55,640 nucleotides of DNA from Bacteroides sp. (GTDB taxonomy: Bacteria; Bacteroidota; Bacteroidia; Bacteroidales; Muribaculaceae), in assembly GCA_014802345.1 (NCBI GenBank), contig JAAVCM010000025.1, positions 24,674-80,313 of the forward strand, read 5' to 3'. Shown one piece after another: positions 43,771 to 52,466 of the stretch (position 1 is the first letter of the stretch; each line of letters begins with the position of its first letter). The notes below the pieces were generated by a model, which ran no database searches, was not told the DNA's origin, and saw only the letters and a program-made list of their open reading frames with translations. The position numbers and the translations under genes were made by a program.

Positions 43771-43797
43771 GGGGTCGCTGCATCACGCAGTGACCCC
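43771..43797 (-). terminator. Hairpin, probable terminator of the tlpA-susC-susD operon
   Basis: An 11 bp stem (43771-43781 with 43787-43797, one mismatch that pairs as G-U in RNA) has a 5-base loop. It lies 127 bp past the susD stop. Flanks are A/T-rich without a strict T-tract, so the call is moderate. Confidence 0.5.
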
Positions 43798-43923
43798 AGA
43801 CACATTATATTCATTTCGAAGCTGTTTCCATGACGCGATTTCCTTGGACAACCGCGCCAATGCGTTTTATCATATTAAAATTAAAGAAAAAGTAGTGTTC
43901 AATATTAATGTTCCATCTGATTA

Positions 43924-45321
43924 TCAATAGTTCTGAGTCAGCGACGAGTTATAGAGTGTGGCTGTCAGCGGGAAGGGGAAAACCCAGATGGCTGATTCAG
44001 GTGTGATGACATACGGGCCGTTGTCGTCATACTGATGAATCATATTGCCGGAATAGGCTGACTCCGTGTTCCATCGCTTGCGGTCAAAGAAGTTGTAGCA
44101 GGTCGCCAGCATCTCGATGCGTTTCGAATCCTGAAGCACCTTCATAGCCTGCGCTTCGGTGGTGATTGAAGTATTTTCGGCAAGCGGAGCATAGTGGTTG
44201 ATACGATAGCGTTTCACACGGTCAATCATTTCAAGACCATCCTTAATCTTGCCGCCGCGGATGAGACACTCAGCGGCATTGTAGAGCATATTTTCCGTGC
44301 GCAGACCCCAACTGTTGTAGTGTATGTCGGAAGCGGCACACATATAGCAGCCTGCGGGTCCATAGCCGTAGTTATCGCTCCATCCTGCACCTTCGCCGAG
44401 AAGCATCACGAAGTCATTCGGTTCAAGCAGGTCATTGGTCTCCTTGGTCAGCGACATACCGTAATACTCACCTAAATTACTGTTATTACTACGGATGAGG
44501 AGATAGTTGTTGTCGGAAAGATAGTCGAGCTTCCACAGACCGGTCTGCATGACGGTCGAGCGGTCCTCGACAACCGAATGGATGGCGAGTGCCTTCTGTG
44601 CGTAGGTCAGGGCTTCATCATAGCGTTTCATCTGAAAGAGAACGGCCGAGCGGACGGCATTACCCCAGTCGGCACCACCACGCATCTTTGCGCTGAGATT
44701 CTGAGGACTGAGGAGGGCTATCACCTCATCGGAACAATCCTCGAGGATACGCTCGTAGACCTGCGCAATGGAGAGTTTGGTCTTCTGCTCATCAACATTG
44801 GTATTGTCGACATAAGCCACACCACCAAGACTCTCGGCGGTAGCGGCGTCATACTGACGGGCATAGATGTTGACCAAGAGGAAGTGGAACCATCCGCGCA
44901 ACACGCGCGCTTCGGCGATGACACGCTGCTTCTTCGAGTCTGTGCCGGCTGATTCAGGTGCTTTCGAAATGACGACGTTCATATAATTTATGTACTTATA
45001 TAAAGACTCATAGCGATAGTCATCCGTAGCAAGTGCCGCGCGGTCGACATTCTCATCGCCGGTCATAATCGCATAGTTGAGCGTATTGGGAGCGGCGAGA
45101 ATTTGCGTAGGTGTCTTCCATGTATCAGGAAGGATGGAATTTGCCACCCCGTCGAGCTGACTCACCTCACTAACAATAAATTGCTGATTCAGGAGGGTTT
45201 CAAGATCATCAATATTATCGAGGGTAGACTGACCCTTGGGGACGATGTCAAGTTTGTCGTCACACGATGATGCGAACAGCATCATCAAAGTGACTGAAAG
45301 TGTGCTTAATATTTTTTTCAT
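43924..45321 (-). CDS. SusD/RagB-family nutrient-binding lipoprotein
   Basis: A lipoprotein of 465 residues: signal peptide with lipobox ASSC, lipidated Cys at residue 20. The SusD helical (TPR-like) scaffold is recognisable from EARVLRGWFHFLLVNIYARQ (about 138-157) and the late segment LRTENMLYNAAECLIRGG. It sits on the outer surface, lids its SusC partner and binds the cargo. The gene follows susC by 16 bp. No glycosidase is linked; the partner TlpA-like protein suggests a cargo other than a long glycan, perhaps peptides, but this is speculation. Confidence 0.9.
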   Translation of the reverse strand: MKKILSTLSVTLMMLFASSCDDKLDIVPKGQSTLDNIDDLETLLNQQFIVSEVSQLDGVANSILPDTWKTPTQILAAPNTLNYAIMTGDENVDRAALATDDYRYESLYKYINYMNVVISKAPESAGTDSKKQRVIAEARVLRGWFHFLLVNIYARQYDAATAESLGGVAYVDNTNVDEQKTKLSIAQVYERILEDCSDEVIALLSPQNLSAKMRGGADWGNAVRSAVLFQMKRYDEALTYAQKALAIHSVVEDRSTVMQTGLWKLDYLSDNNYLLIRSNNSNLGEYYGMSLTKETNDLLEPNDFVMLLGEGAGWSDNYGYGPAGCYMCAASDIHYNSWGLRTENMLYNAAECLIRGGKIKDGLEMIDRVKRYRINHYAPLAENTSITTEAQAMKVLQDSKRIEMLATCYNFFDRKRWNTESAYSGNMIHQYDDNGPYVITPESAIWVFPFPLTATLYNSSLTQNY

Positions 45322-45337
45322 GATGGATTGACAGACA

Positions 45338-48300
45338 TTAGAGTGAGAAATAGAGACTCATAGTGTAGCTTCGAGGAGCCTTGTTGATGTTATAGCCACC
45401 GCTGACAGCCTCGGGGTCGAGACCGAGACCATTGCGTGCCCAAGTTGCGAGATTGTTGATCTGGAAACGCAGACGGAGGTCGTTCATGCCTATCTTGCGG
45501 CAAATCTTCTTGTCGAAGTTGTAGGAGAGGACGATGTTGCGCACTTTAAGGTAGTCGGCATGATGCACATTGGTATTGCGGTAACCCGAATAGTTCATAT
45601 AGTTGTAGGTACTGTAATAGAACGCACCGTTGGCAGGACGCGAAGCGTCACCCTCCCAGTATTTGAGAGCCGAGACCGGGACATCGCCACCCATACCCCA
45701 AGTGGTGGAGTAACCACCGGATGAACCGCCGGTGTACCACTCCTCGTTTCCGGCACGCATATAGTGACCGCCGTAGAACGCCATCATTGCCGAGAGGGTG
45801 AAACCGCGCCATGTGAGCTGCGGGGTGAGAGATGCGGTGACGGTCGGGGTTGCCGAACCGCAGTAGACGGCATCCTCAATCTTGAAGTCGGAGTTGCCGA
45901 TTGATGAAGTGTGAACCTCACCCTCCTTGTCGCGCCAACCCATATAGTACTGACCGTTATCCTCGACGAAGCCTGCGAAATCAAACGAGAAAATCGAGTT
46001 GAGGGGATAGCCTTCATGGAGCGTGAACGAAAGTTGCTCGGCTCCGCTCTGGGGATAGTGCGAGAGCTTGAGAACCTTATTCTTGTTAAACGCGAGGTTG
46101 AAACCGAGGTCAAAGCCGAAATCATTGCGGGAGTTGGGGCGGACGATACGGCCGTCGAGCTGAATTTCCACACCGCGGTTACGCACCTTACCGCTGTTGA
46201 TTGTCAGTGACGACCAACCTGTTGTCGCATCGAGGTCAGTGAGAGTCAGCACGTCGGAGCTGCGTTTGTTGTAGAAATCAACCGAACCGTTGAGGCGGTA
46301 GCCGAAAAGTGCGAAATCAAAACCGGCATTGAATGTGGCAGTCTTTTCCCAGCGGAGCTGATCGTTGGGAGGAGATACGAGCGAACCGAGTTTATCACCG
46401 GTAAATGAGTTAATGCTCATCTTGGCCACGAGATAAGAGCTGACGGAGGAATCGATATTACCTGTCAGACCATAGCTGAATCGGGGCTTGAAAGCATTGA
46501 GCCAAGTGACATCGCGGAGGAACTGCTCGTTGTGTGCATTCCAGCTACCGCCGACCGACCAGAGGGGACGTCCGCGGAATTTCGGGTCTGTACCGAACAG
46601 GTCACACTTGTCGATGCGATAGCTTCCCGAGACAGCATAACGCGAATCATAAATATAGTTTGCGTTGAAATAAACGGAATAGTAACGGTGGAGCAGATCG
46701 GAGGTCGAGAACGTCTTGGGAGCCATGCCTTGGACATAGTGGTCGCCGAACACACCGGTGGTAGGGTTGTTGACATAGGCCCAGTCAGTCATTATATTGA
46801 GATTGGTCTGCGTAGCCTCGTCATAGCCATACATCAGATCGCTGTGGGAGGTCGTACGGGTCTGACGGTACTCAAAACCGGCGAGTGCATCAATCTGATG
46901 ACGCTCGAAGAATGTGCGGTTATAGTTGGTCTGCGCACGGAAGGTGTAGTATTTGCTTTCACGCGTAGTCGTAGTGAGGATACCACCCTCCGGTATATGA
47001 TGCTCGGTCGGTAGCTGGCGGGTGACGAGTTCCTGAAGAATCATATTGCCGTTGGCATCCGTACCAATCTGATATTTCGACCAGTCAAAGAAAGGATCAA
47101 AGAAAGCATCCATCGGGTCGCGGTCACTGTCCTCCCAGACGCTCACAGTACCGCCGGTCGTGTAACCGCTGTAAAGCATACGCGCGGTGTAGCTGTCACC
47201 CTCGTTGAGAGTGCGGTTGCGCTGGTAGATGTCCTCATACTGGAACTGAGCCGAGGCTGTCCATCCGGGGAGGAGCTTGAACTGAGTGTTGATGTAGGTA
47301 CGCGTGTTGGTGTAGCGTGTGTTTGAGAAATTGCGGTTCATCTCCTGCGCGAGATTGAACGTACAGTCTTTCAGTCCGAGGTCAGGATTGCTGAATGCCT
47401 CGTGGCCGGGATAAATCTCCGCTTCAAGACCGGCGTATGAACCGTCGGCATTATACATTGTCTGATAGGGAAGGAACGAATTGATGTCGCCATAGTAACC
47501 GAGGCTATGGGTCTTCGACCGACGGTTAAGGACATTGAGGCCGACTGTCACGTCAAGCCATTTCGTAGCCTTGATTTCGCCGCGATATTTGAAAGTCAGC
47601 GAGTTGGCATTTTCTTTCTGTACGCCGAGATTATCGTGCGTGTAGTTGGCGACAAGGCTTGAATTGACGATACGTCCCTGTGTGCGGAGCGAGAGGTTGT
47701 AGGTCTGCTCCACCTGACTGCGGTCATGGACATCCTGATATTCCTTGCGGTAGTCATTGGCAGCCCATGAATCAAGGGTGGAGTTCATCTCATCGTCGCT
47801 GAGCAGACCGAGCTGATTCTGAGCGAACAGACGGCTTGCAGGTGAGATGCCTGACATACGTCCCATGCTGTAAGAGGTCAGCAGTGACGAGAGCTGTGTC
47901 CCCTTCTCCTCGGCAAGCATTGCCGCCCAGTTGTATTTTTCAAGCTGTATAAGCTGTGCAGCCGACATCCAGTCAAAATTGTCATATTTCTGCTTCTCGT
48001 GGATGGTGAGGTCAGCATTGAAATCAATGGTGAGACGTTCATCTTTCGCACGCTTGGTAGTGATGACAAGCACGCCGTTTGCTGCGCGCGCACCGTAGAT
48101 CGAGGCGGCTGCCGCATCCTTGAGGAGGGTGATGTTCTCGATGTCGTAGGGATTGATGGTCGACATACCACCCTCAATCGGGAGACCGTCGACAACCACG
48201 AGAGGTTGGGTGGCGGCTTGGAATGTTCCGACACCGCGGACTGTGAAGGCATCCTCATCCTTACTGTCGGATTTCGTGTTTTTCACGAGACCGGGCATCG

Positions 48301-48778
48301 AGCCTTCCAGCTTGTCACTGAGGTTAGTCACTGAACGGCGGTCAAGGTCCTCGGCCTTTAGAATCTGATAGGCACCTGTCGCGCTCTCACGCTTGATGTT
48401 CTGATAGCCGGTGACGACGATTTCGTCCATCATGTTCTCGGCACGGCTCATCTTGACACGGAGGAACTTACCTCCTCCCCCTACTGCCATCTCCGTAGGT
48501 TTCATGCCTATGTAGGAGAATTGCAGGATAGGATTTTTACCCACAACGAGAATCGAGAACTGGCCGTCGGCATCGGTGGCCACGCCCTGATCCGTACCTT
48601 TGAGCATCACTGTCGCGCCAACAAGAGGCTCGCCCTCATCGTCAATCACCTGACCGATGACGGTCTTGTTTTCTATCTCCTTCATTGTGCTTGCAAGACG
48701 GCTCTGGGGCTTCGTGTCCTGAGCCGAGATGCTGGGACTCAATGCGAGGAAACACAGAATAGAATAGATTAATCGCAT
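45338..48778 (-). CDS. SusC/RagA-family TonB-dependent outer-membrane transporter
   Basis: This 1146-residue protein has a signal peptide (1-19), a carboxypeptidase-regulatory-like domain (about 41-115, with GQVIDDEGEPLVGATV), a TonB-box-like region EIVVTGYQ and a plug domain. The plug contains the SusC signature (VDGLPIEGG and LKDAAAASIYGARAANGVLVITTK). The remaining residues form a 22-stranded barrel ending in an aromatic residue (SLYFSL). It imports substrate captured by SusD using TonB energy. It lacks the N-terminal STN domain seen in anti-sigma-coupled versions, so control is more likely by the nearby AraC-type regulator. Confidence 0.93.
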   Translation of the reverse strand: MRLIYSILCFLALSPSISAQDTKPQSRLASTMKEIENKTVIGQVIDDEGEPLVGATVMLKGTDQGVATDADGQFSILVVGKNPILQFSYIGMKPTEMAVGGGGKFLRVKMSRAENMMDEIVVTGYQNIKRESATGAYQILKAEDLDRRSVTNLSDKLEGSMPGLVKNTKSDSKDEDAFTVRGVGTFQAATQPLVVVDGLPIEGGMSTINPYDIENITLLKDAAAASIYGARAANGVLVITTKRAKDERLTIDFNADLTIHEKQKYDNFDWMSAAQLIQLEKYNWAAMLAEEKGTQLSSLLTSYSMGRMSGISPASRLFAQNQLGLLSDDEMNSTLDSWAANDYRKEYQDVHDRSQVEQTYNLSLRTQGRIVNSSLVANYTHDNLGVQKENANSLTFKYRGEIKATKWLDVTVGLNVLNRRSKTHSLGYYGDINSFLPYQTMYNADGSYAGLEAEIYPGHEAFSNPDLGLKDCTFNLAQEMNRNFSNTRYTNTRTYINTQFKLLPGWTASAQFQYEDIYQRNRTLNEGDSYTARMLYSGYTTGGTVSVWEDSDRDPMDAFFDPFFDWSKYQIGTDANGNMILQELVTRQLPTEHHIPEGGILTTTTRESKYYTFRAQTNYNRTFFERHQIDALAGFEYRQTRTTSHSDLMYGYDEATQTNLNIMTDWAYVNNPTTGVFGDHYVQGMAPKTFSTSDLLHRYYSVYFNANYIYDSRYAVSGSYRIDKCDLFGTDPKFRGRPLWSVGGSWNAHNEQFLRDVTWLNAFKPRFSYGLTGNIDSSVSSYLVAKMSINSFTGDKLGSLVSPPNDQLRWEKTATFNAGFDFALFGYRLNGSVDFYNKRSSDVLTLTDLDATTGWSSLTINSGKVRNRGVEIQLDGRIVRPNSRNDFGFDLGFNLAFNKNKVLKLSHYPQSGAEQLSFTLHEGYPLNSIFSFDFAGFVEDNGQYYMGWRDKEGEVHTSSIGNSDFKIEDAVYCGSATPTVTASLTPQLTWRGFTLSAMMAFYGGHYMRAGNEEWYTGGSSGGYSTTWGMGGDVPVSALKYWEGDASRPANGAFYYSTYNYMNYSGYRNTNVHHADYLKVRNIVLSYNFDKKICRKIGMNDLRLRFQINNLATWARNGLGLDPEAVSGGYNINKAPRSYTMSLYFSL

Positions 48779-48840
48779 ACGAAATGAATATAATTGGTTT
48801 AAAATGAAGATGCGGCAACAAAGATGATAAGTCTAGGTAC

Positions 48841-48869
48841 GCTACGGATGCAGGGGATGCATCCGTAGC
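48841..48869. promoter_or_regulatory. Strong inverted repeat between tlpA-like gene and susC
   Basis: A perfect 12 bp stem (48841-48852 with 48858-48869) has a 5-base GGGGA loop in the 184 bp gap. No T-tract follows on the minus strand, which argues against a plain terminator. On the susC side lies CATCTTTG (48826 down to 48819), close to a -7 element. It could be an operator, a transcript-stabilising hairpin or an attenuator that sets susC against tlpA levels. Confidence 0.55.
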
Positions 48870-48962
48870 TGTTACCAACCCTTGGTCTTGAATAGGGATG
48901 TTGCGATACACCTTCCGGTAATCAATGGTATAGTATTATAAAGTAGGTTGATTTTGAAACCT

Positions 48963-50351
48963 TTATTTCGCTCCGAGGGCGGCGTTAAGCTCCTCGACCA
49001 TTTTGGGATCGGAGGGACGGGTAGCGTTGACAAGGATGAACTTACCGTCACGGCCGATGAGAAAGAAACGGGGGATACCATTGGCGTGCATAGCCTTCAT
49101 GAACTCGTTGCCGCTCTTTTCGTCGAAAATATACTGCGGCCATGTAGGATTGTCCTTGGCAAGTTTCTTGAGCCATGCTTCCTTATCCTGATCGCAGGAG
49201 ATGGAGATGAACTTCACATTGTCGTTGTCCTTGTACTGCTCCACGACCTTTTCAAGGAAGGGAATCTCACGGCAGCAGGGGCCGCACCATGTAGCCCAAA
49301 GGTCGATGTAGACAATCTTGCCGTCAAAAAGGCTTGTCAGATTGTGCTTGGTTCCGTCGGTTGAAATTACAATAGGATCAGAGGGAAGCGCATCGCCGTC
49401 GGCCACGACTTTCTTGGAATCGGCAATCTGCTTGCGGAGCTCAGCCTCGACAGCGGGAGCCTTGTCAAACTGTGGCTTCACGGTGGCAAAGAACTTTTCA
49501 ATCTCCTCGTCCGAGGGATTATAGAAAAGCATCATGCTTGTAGCCATCGAATAAAGATTGTTTTTATTAGCCTGATTGGTAAGCACTTCGTCAATAGCCT
49601 TAATCTGAGCGGCAGTGAATCCGATGCTGTCCTTCATACTGATCATCTTGGCGTTAAGAGTGGAATCTGAGCGTACCCACATCGAAAGAAGGCCTGACAC
49701 ACGCGCCTCGTCTGAGTTAGGGTCGATTTTACCGACAATCTCGTTCATTTCGGCAGTGTGGTCGTTCTTGTTGAGGTAGTGGTCAGACGAGAGAATGCTG
49801 AGAAGCACATAGTCGTAACCCGCATTGTTGAGCGAAGTGTAGTAGTCGCGCTCCGAGGCGGGAACGGAAGAAAGTGCGGCACGGGCCTTCTCTGCACCCT
49901 CGTCGAGCATATTTTTCTGGGCATTGAAGTCATAGCCCGCTTCAATCTGGTCAGGCTTGACTTTGAACTTCATGTAATTATAGGCAGTGTGATATACCGA
50001 AAGGAAACTGCTGAGTTCAGCGTTATCTCCCTGAAATGAGATATTCTCTCCGTTGATGGTGGCCTCGACAGCATCACCCTTTGCTACTCGCGCACCGAAA
50101 ACATCCTTGCCGCTGATGATGGTCACGTCGGCTTGATCGACCGGAAGTTCAGGATTGAAAATAAATGTACCTGTCGAATCGACATCCAGTTCATCTATAT
50201 TAGCAACTCCGTCAAGGTCATAATAGACAGTCACGGAAGAAGGCATCTCACCTTCAAAATGTCCCGTCAGCATGGGGGCATCGGTCTTGGATTTGCTGCA
50301 TCCGGCCAGCATCAGACCTAACGCGCACAAGGGAAGAAATGATTTAATCAT
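48963..50351 (-). CDS. TlpA-like thioredoxin-domain lipoprotein
   Basis: A lipoprotein of 462 residues with lipobox LAGC (Cys18). An N-terminal DUF4369-like beta domain covers about 25-115, a helical segment runs to about 310, and a thioredoxin-fold TlpA/AhpC-type domain fills the C terminus. Its WCGPC motif places the redox cysteines at 356 and 359, with a third Cys at 360. IPRFFLIGRDGKF carries the cis-proline. Such proteins act as periplasmic disulfide reductases and in Bacteroidota are often linked to SusCD pairs that import peptides or thiol-containing compounds. It is the first gene of the operon, with a full consensus promoter upstream. Confidence 0.9.
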   Translation of the reverse strand: MIKSFLPLCALGLMLAGCSKSKTDAPMLTGHFEGEMPSSVTVYYDLDGVANIDELDVDSTGTFIFNPELPVDQADVTIISGKDVFGARVAKGDAVEATINGENISFQGDNAELSSFLSVYHTAYNYMKFKVKPDQIEAGYDFNAQKNMLDEGAEKARAALSSVPASERDYYTSLNNAGYDYVLLSILSSDHYLNKNDHTAEMNEIVGKIDPNSDEARVSGLLSMWVRSDSTLNAKMISMKDSIGFTAAQIKAIDEVLTNQANKNNLYSMATSMMLFYNPSDEEIEKFFATVKPQFDKAPAVEAELRKQIADSKKVVADGDALPSDPIVISTDGTKHNLTSLFDGKIVYIDLWATWCGPCCREIPFLEKVVEQYKDNDNVKFISISCDQDKEAWLKKLAKDNPTWPQYIFDEKSGNEFMKAMHANGIPRFFLIGRDGKFILVNATRPSDPKMVEELNAALGAK

Positions 50352-50447
50352 CGTAGGTATATGATTTGGTTTAAATAAGGTTTCCGATTCTGCACTGTAT
50401 CAAAACCCGCACCACGGCGAATCGTAATATGTGTTAAAATCTATGGA

Positions 50448-50479
50448 CAAAAGTAGGATTGTGACTACGAAATTACAAA
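50448..50479 (-). promoter_or_regulatory. Promoter of the tlpA-susC-susD operon
   Basis: TACTTTTG (50455 down to 50448) and TTTG (50479 down to 50476) have exactly 20 bp between them. The leader to the ATG at 50351 is about 90 nt and leaves space for regulator binding. Confidence 0.75.
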
Positions 50480-50605
50480 TTTTTTATTTTCGGAACCGTA
50501 AAATTGAGGAAAATGGAAGCGATTTTAACTTAATATCTTAAAATTTATAACTAAACTGCCCTCTTTTTAGCAATTCGCTTGCAATTCGTCAACTCCGGAC
50601 AAAAC

Positions 50606-50630
50606 AAAAAGCCACCCGGTAGGGATGGCT
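50606..50630 (-). terminator. Terminator of the AraC-type regulator gene
   Basis: On the minus strand AGCCATCCC, a TACC loop and GGGTGGCT form a hairpin with one bulge, followed by TTTTTGTTTTG. It lies 14 bp after the regulator's stop. Confidence 0.8.
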
Positions 50631-50643
50631 GTTGTCTGTAAAT

Positions 50644-52434
50644 TCAATCCTCGGACGTGCATTTTTTTGTATCGGTCCTCATCTCTTTAAGCTGAGTGCG
50701 GTAGCGTGCGGGGGTCATACCCGTGATGTTCTGGAAGGTTGAATAAAATGTCGAGATGGAACTGAACCCGACATCGCTGCATATCTGTTTCAGCGGTATC
50801 GCTGCGTCAAGGTCGGAAATCATGGCGATGGCTTCGCGTATGCGGTAGTCGTTCACAATCTGGGTGAAGGTCTTCCCCGATTCGTTGATGGCGCGTGAGA
50901 CGTATGTACGGTTTGACCCGAGCCGGTCTGCCACGGCTCCTACCGTGAGATTCGGATCTTTGAACAGCTTTTCATCAGTCATCAGGAGGGTGAAGCGCGA
51001 GAGTATATCGTCAGCCTTCTCGTCAGACAGGGATGTGGACGGCTTGGGAGCAGACGTTTTTTCAGCGGAGGACTTTTCAGCCTGTGCTTTCTCAATCTGC
51101 TCGAGCAGAAGCTGCTCCCGCGCAAGATACTCGCCGTTCTGCATGACGATGGCGCGGTAGAGCCGCTTTTTACGGCGGTAATGTTCAAGCACTACTGCCA
51201 CAAAGCATACCAGTACCACGACAACACCCACGAGAATCCACATCCTCAGACGTGACAGCCGCAACTGGCGCTCGTTTTCCTGAATACGTCTCCCCTGCTC
51301 GTCAATCTCATATTTTATACGGTCCTCCGTTATGGCTCGCTCGCGGCTGACCATATAGGTGCTGTCGGTATAATCCATGTAACGCAGACAGTAGTCGAGC
51401 GCAGTCCGATGGTCGCCGATCAGGAGATTGGCACGCGCCATTTCCTTCATCAGACCGTCGACGTAGGCCGAGAGTTTGAATCCCTTTGCGTAGGCAAGAC
51501 CCTCGTTGATTATCTCTATTGCCTTTTTGGGCTGACCTATTGACGTGAGTGTTTTCGCGTAGGTCAGATATGCGCTCATGACTATCGACCGCGAAGGGTC
51601 ATGGAAATCACAGTTGAAAGCGTGTTCATAGAGTCTGAGGGACTCGGGGATGTCTCCTTCAAGATATTTGTAGCGCGCCTGAATAAGCACAAGTTCGATG
51701 CTGCGGTCATATCCGAGCGACACCGCATATTTCTCGGCGACCTTCAGCACTTCCCCTGCTTCTTCCGTCATACCTTTTATTATATAGGCATTAGCAAGGG
51801 TGAGGGATGAATAGAAAATCGGGATTTCTTTACCCAATTCTTGAGCCAGCCTGTAAGATTCGAGTCCATATCCCAGACCGTCAGCCTCACCACGGTCATT
51901 GTAGATTTCCGCCAGATTGGTGAGGAGGATGGCACGCCGGTAGTCATCGCCTGCCAGCCGTGTCTCCTCGATGCCACGGAAACAATGGTTGATGGCGGCA
52001 TAGTCATCCTTTACCAGCGTCGAGTAGTAAAGGATGAAACCATTGTGTATCAGTCCGAGGGCTTCATGGTTGCCGCTACCCTGCGCAAGCACGCGGGCAT
52101 ATTCAAGCGCACGGTAAGCCTGCTCCCAGTCACCGCGCACCATCAGCACCTGCACGAGTATATTGGTTCCCTCCAGCCCGGCAAAATCCCTGTCGCCGGT
52201 CTCCTCAGCTATCTTCATGAGCTTGTCGGCATAGACACCGGCATTGTCATAGTCGCCGAGAAATAGATATGCGTTGGCGACGTCACGGATGGCTGTCTTG
52301 TCGTCGGGCGAGTCAGCCAGACGGTCAAGGCGCTCTTCGAGCATAGAGTGCATATCGGGAGCTGCCTCCGTCCTGACGACAGAGGCAGAAATAAGGCATA
52401 TTGAGACGATGATGACTCGGAGAGATGCAGGCAT
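50644..52434 (-). CDS. Membrane-spanning TPR sensor with AraC-type DNA-binding domain
   Basis: A 596-residue one-component regulator. A signal/anchor sequence (about 1-24) is followed by tetratricopeptide-like helical repeats (about 30-370), which should lie in the periplasm. One transmembrane helix follows at about 396-420 (WILVGVVVVLVCFVAVVLEHY region, shown in part), then a coiled-coil linker rich in Glu, Lys and Ala. The AraC/XylS double helix-turn-helix fills the C terminus (about 485-585, with ICSDVGFSSISTFYSTFQNITGMTP). This architecture lets it sense a periplasmic signal and bind DNA directly. It is the natural candidate regulator of the adjacent tlpA-susC-susD operon. It begins 32 bp after the lepA stop, so read-through from lepA is possible. 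Confidence 0.88.
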   Translation of the reverse strand: MPASLRVIIVSICLISASVVRTEAAPDMHSMLEERLDRLADSPDDKTAIRDVANAYLFLGDYDNAGVYADKLMKIAEETGDRDFAGLEGTNILVQVLMVRGDWEQAYRALEYARVLAQGSGNHEALGLIHNGFILYYSTLVKDDYAAINHCFRGIEETRLAGDDYRRAILLTNLAEIYNDRGEADGLGYGLESYRLAQELGKEIPIFYSSLTLANAYIIKGMTEEAGEVLKVAEKYAVSLGYDRSIELVLIQARYKYLEGDIPESLRLYEHAFNCDFHDPSRSIVMSAYLTYAKTLTSIGQPKKAIEIINEGLAYAKGFKLSAYVDGLMKEMARANLLIGDHRTALDYCLRYMDYTDSTYMVSRERAITEDRIKYEIDEQGRRIQENERQLRLSRLRMWILVGVVVVLVCFVAVVLEHYRRKKRLYRAIVMQNGEYLAREQLLLEQIEKAQAEKSSAEKTSAPKPSTSLSDEKADDILSRFTLLMTDEKLFKDPNLTVGAVADRLGSNRTYVSRAINESGKTFTQIVNDYRIREAIAMISDLDAAIPLKQICSDVGFSSISTFYSTFQNITGMTPARYRTQLKEMRTDTKKCTSED

Positions 52435-52466
52435 GATGAAACTTTCCTTCCGGCAGTGAGAGTGTA

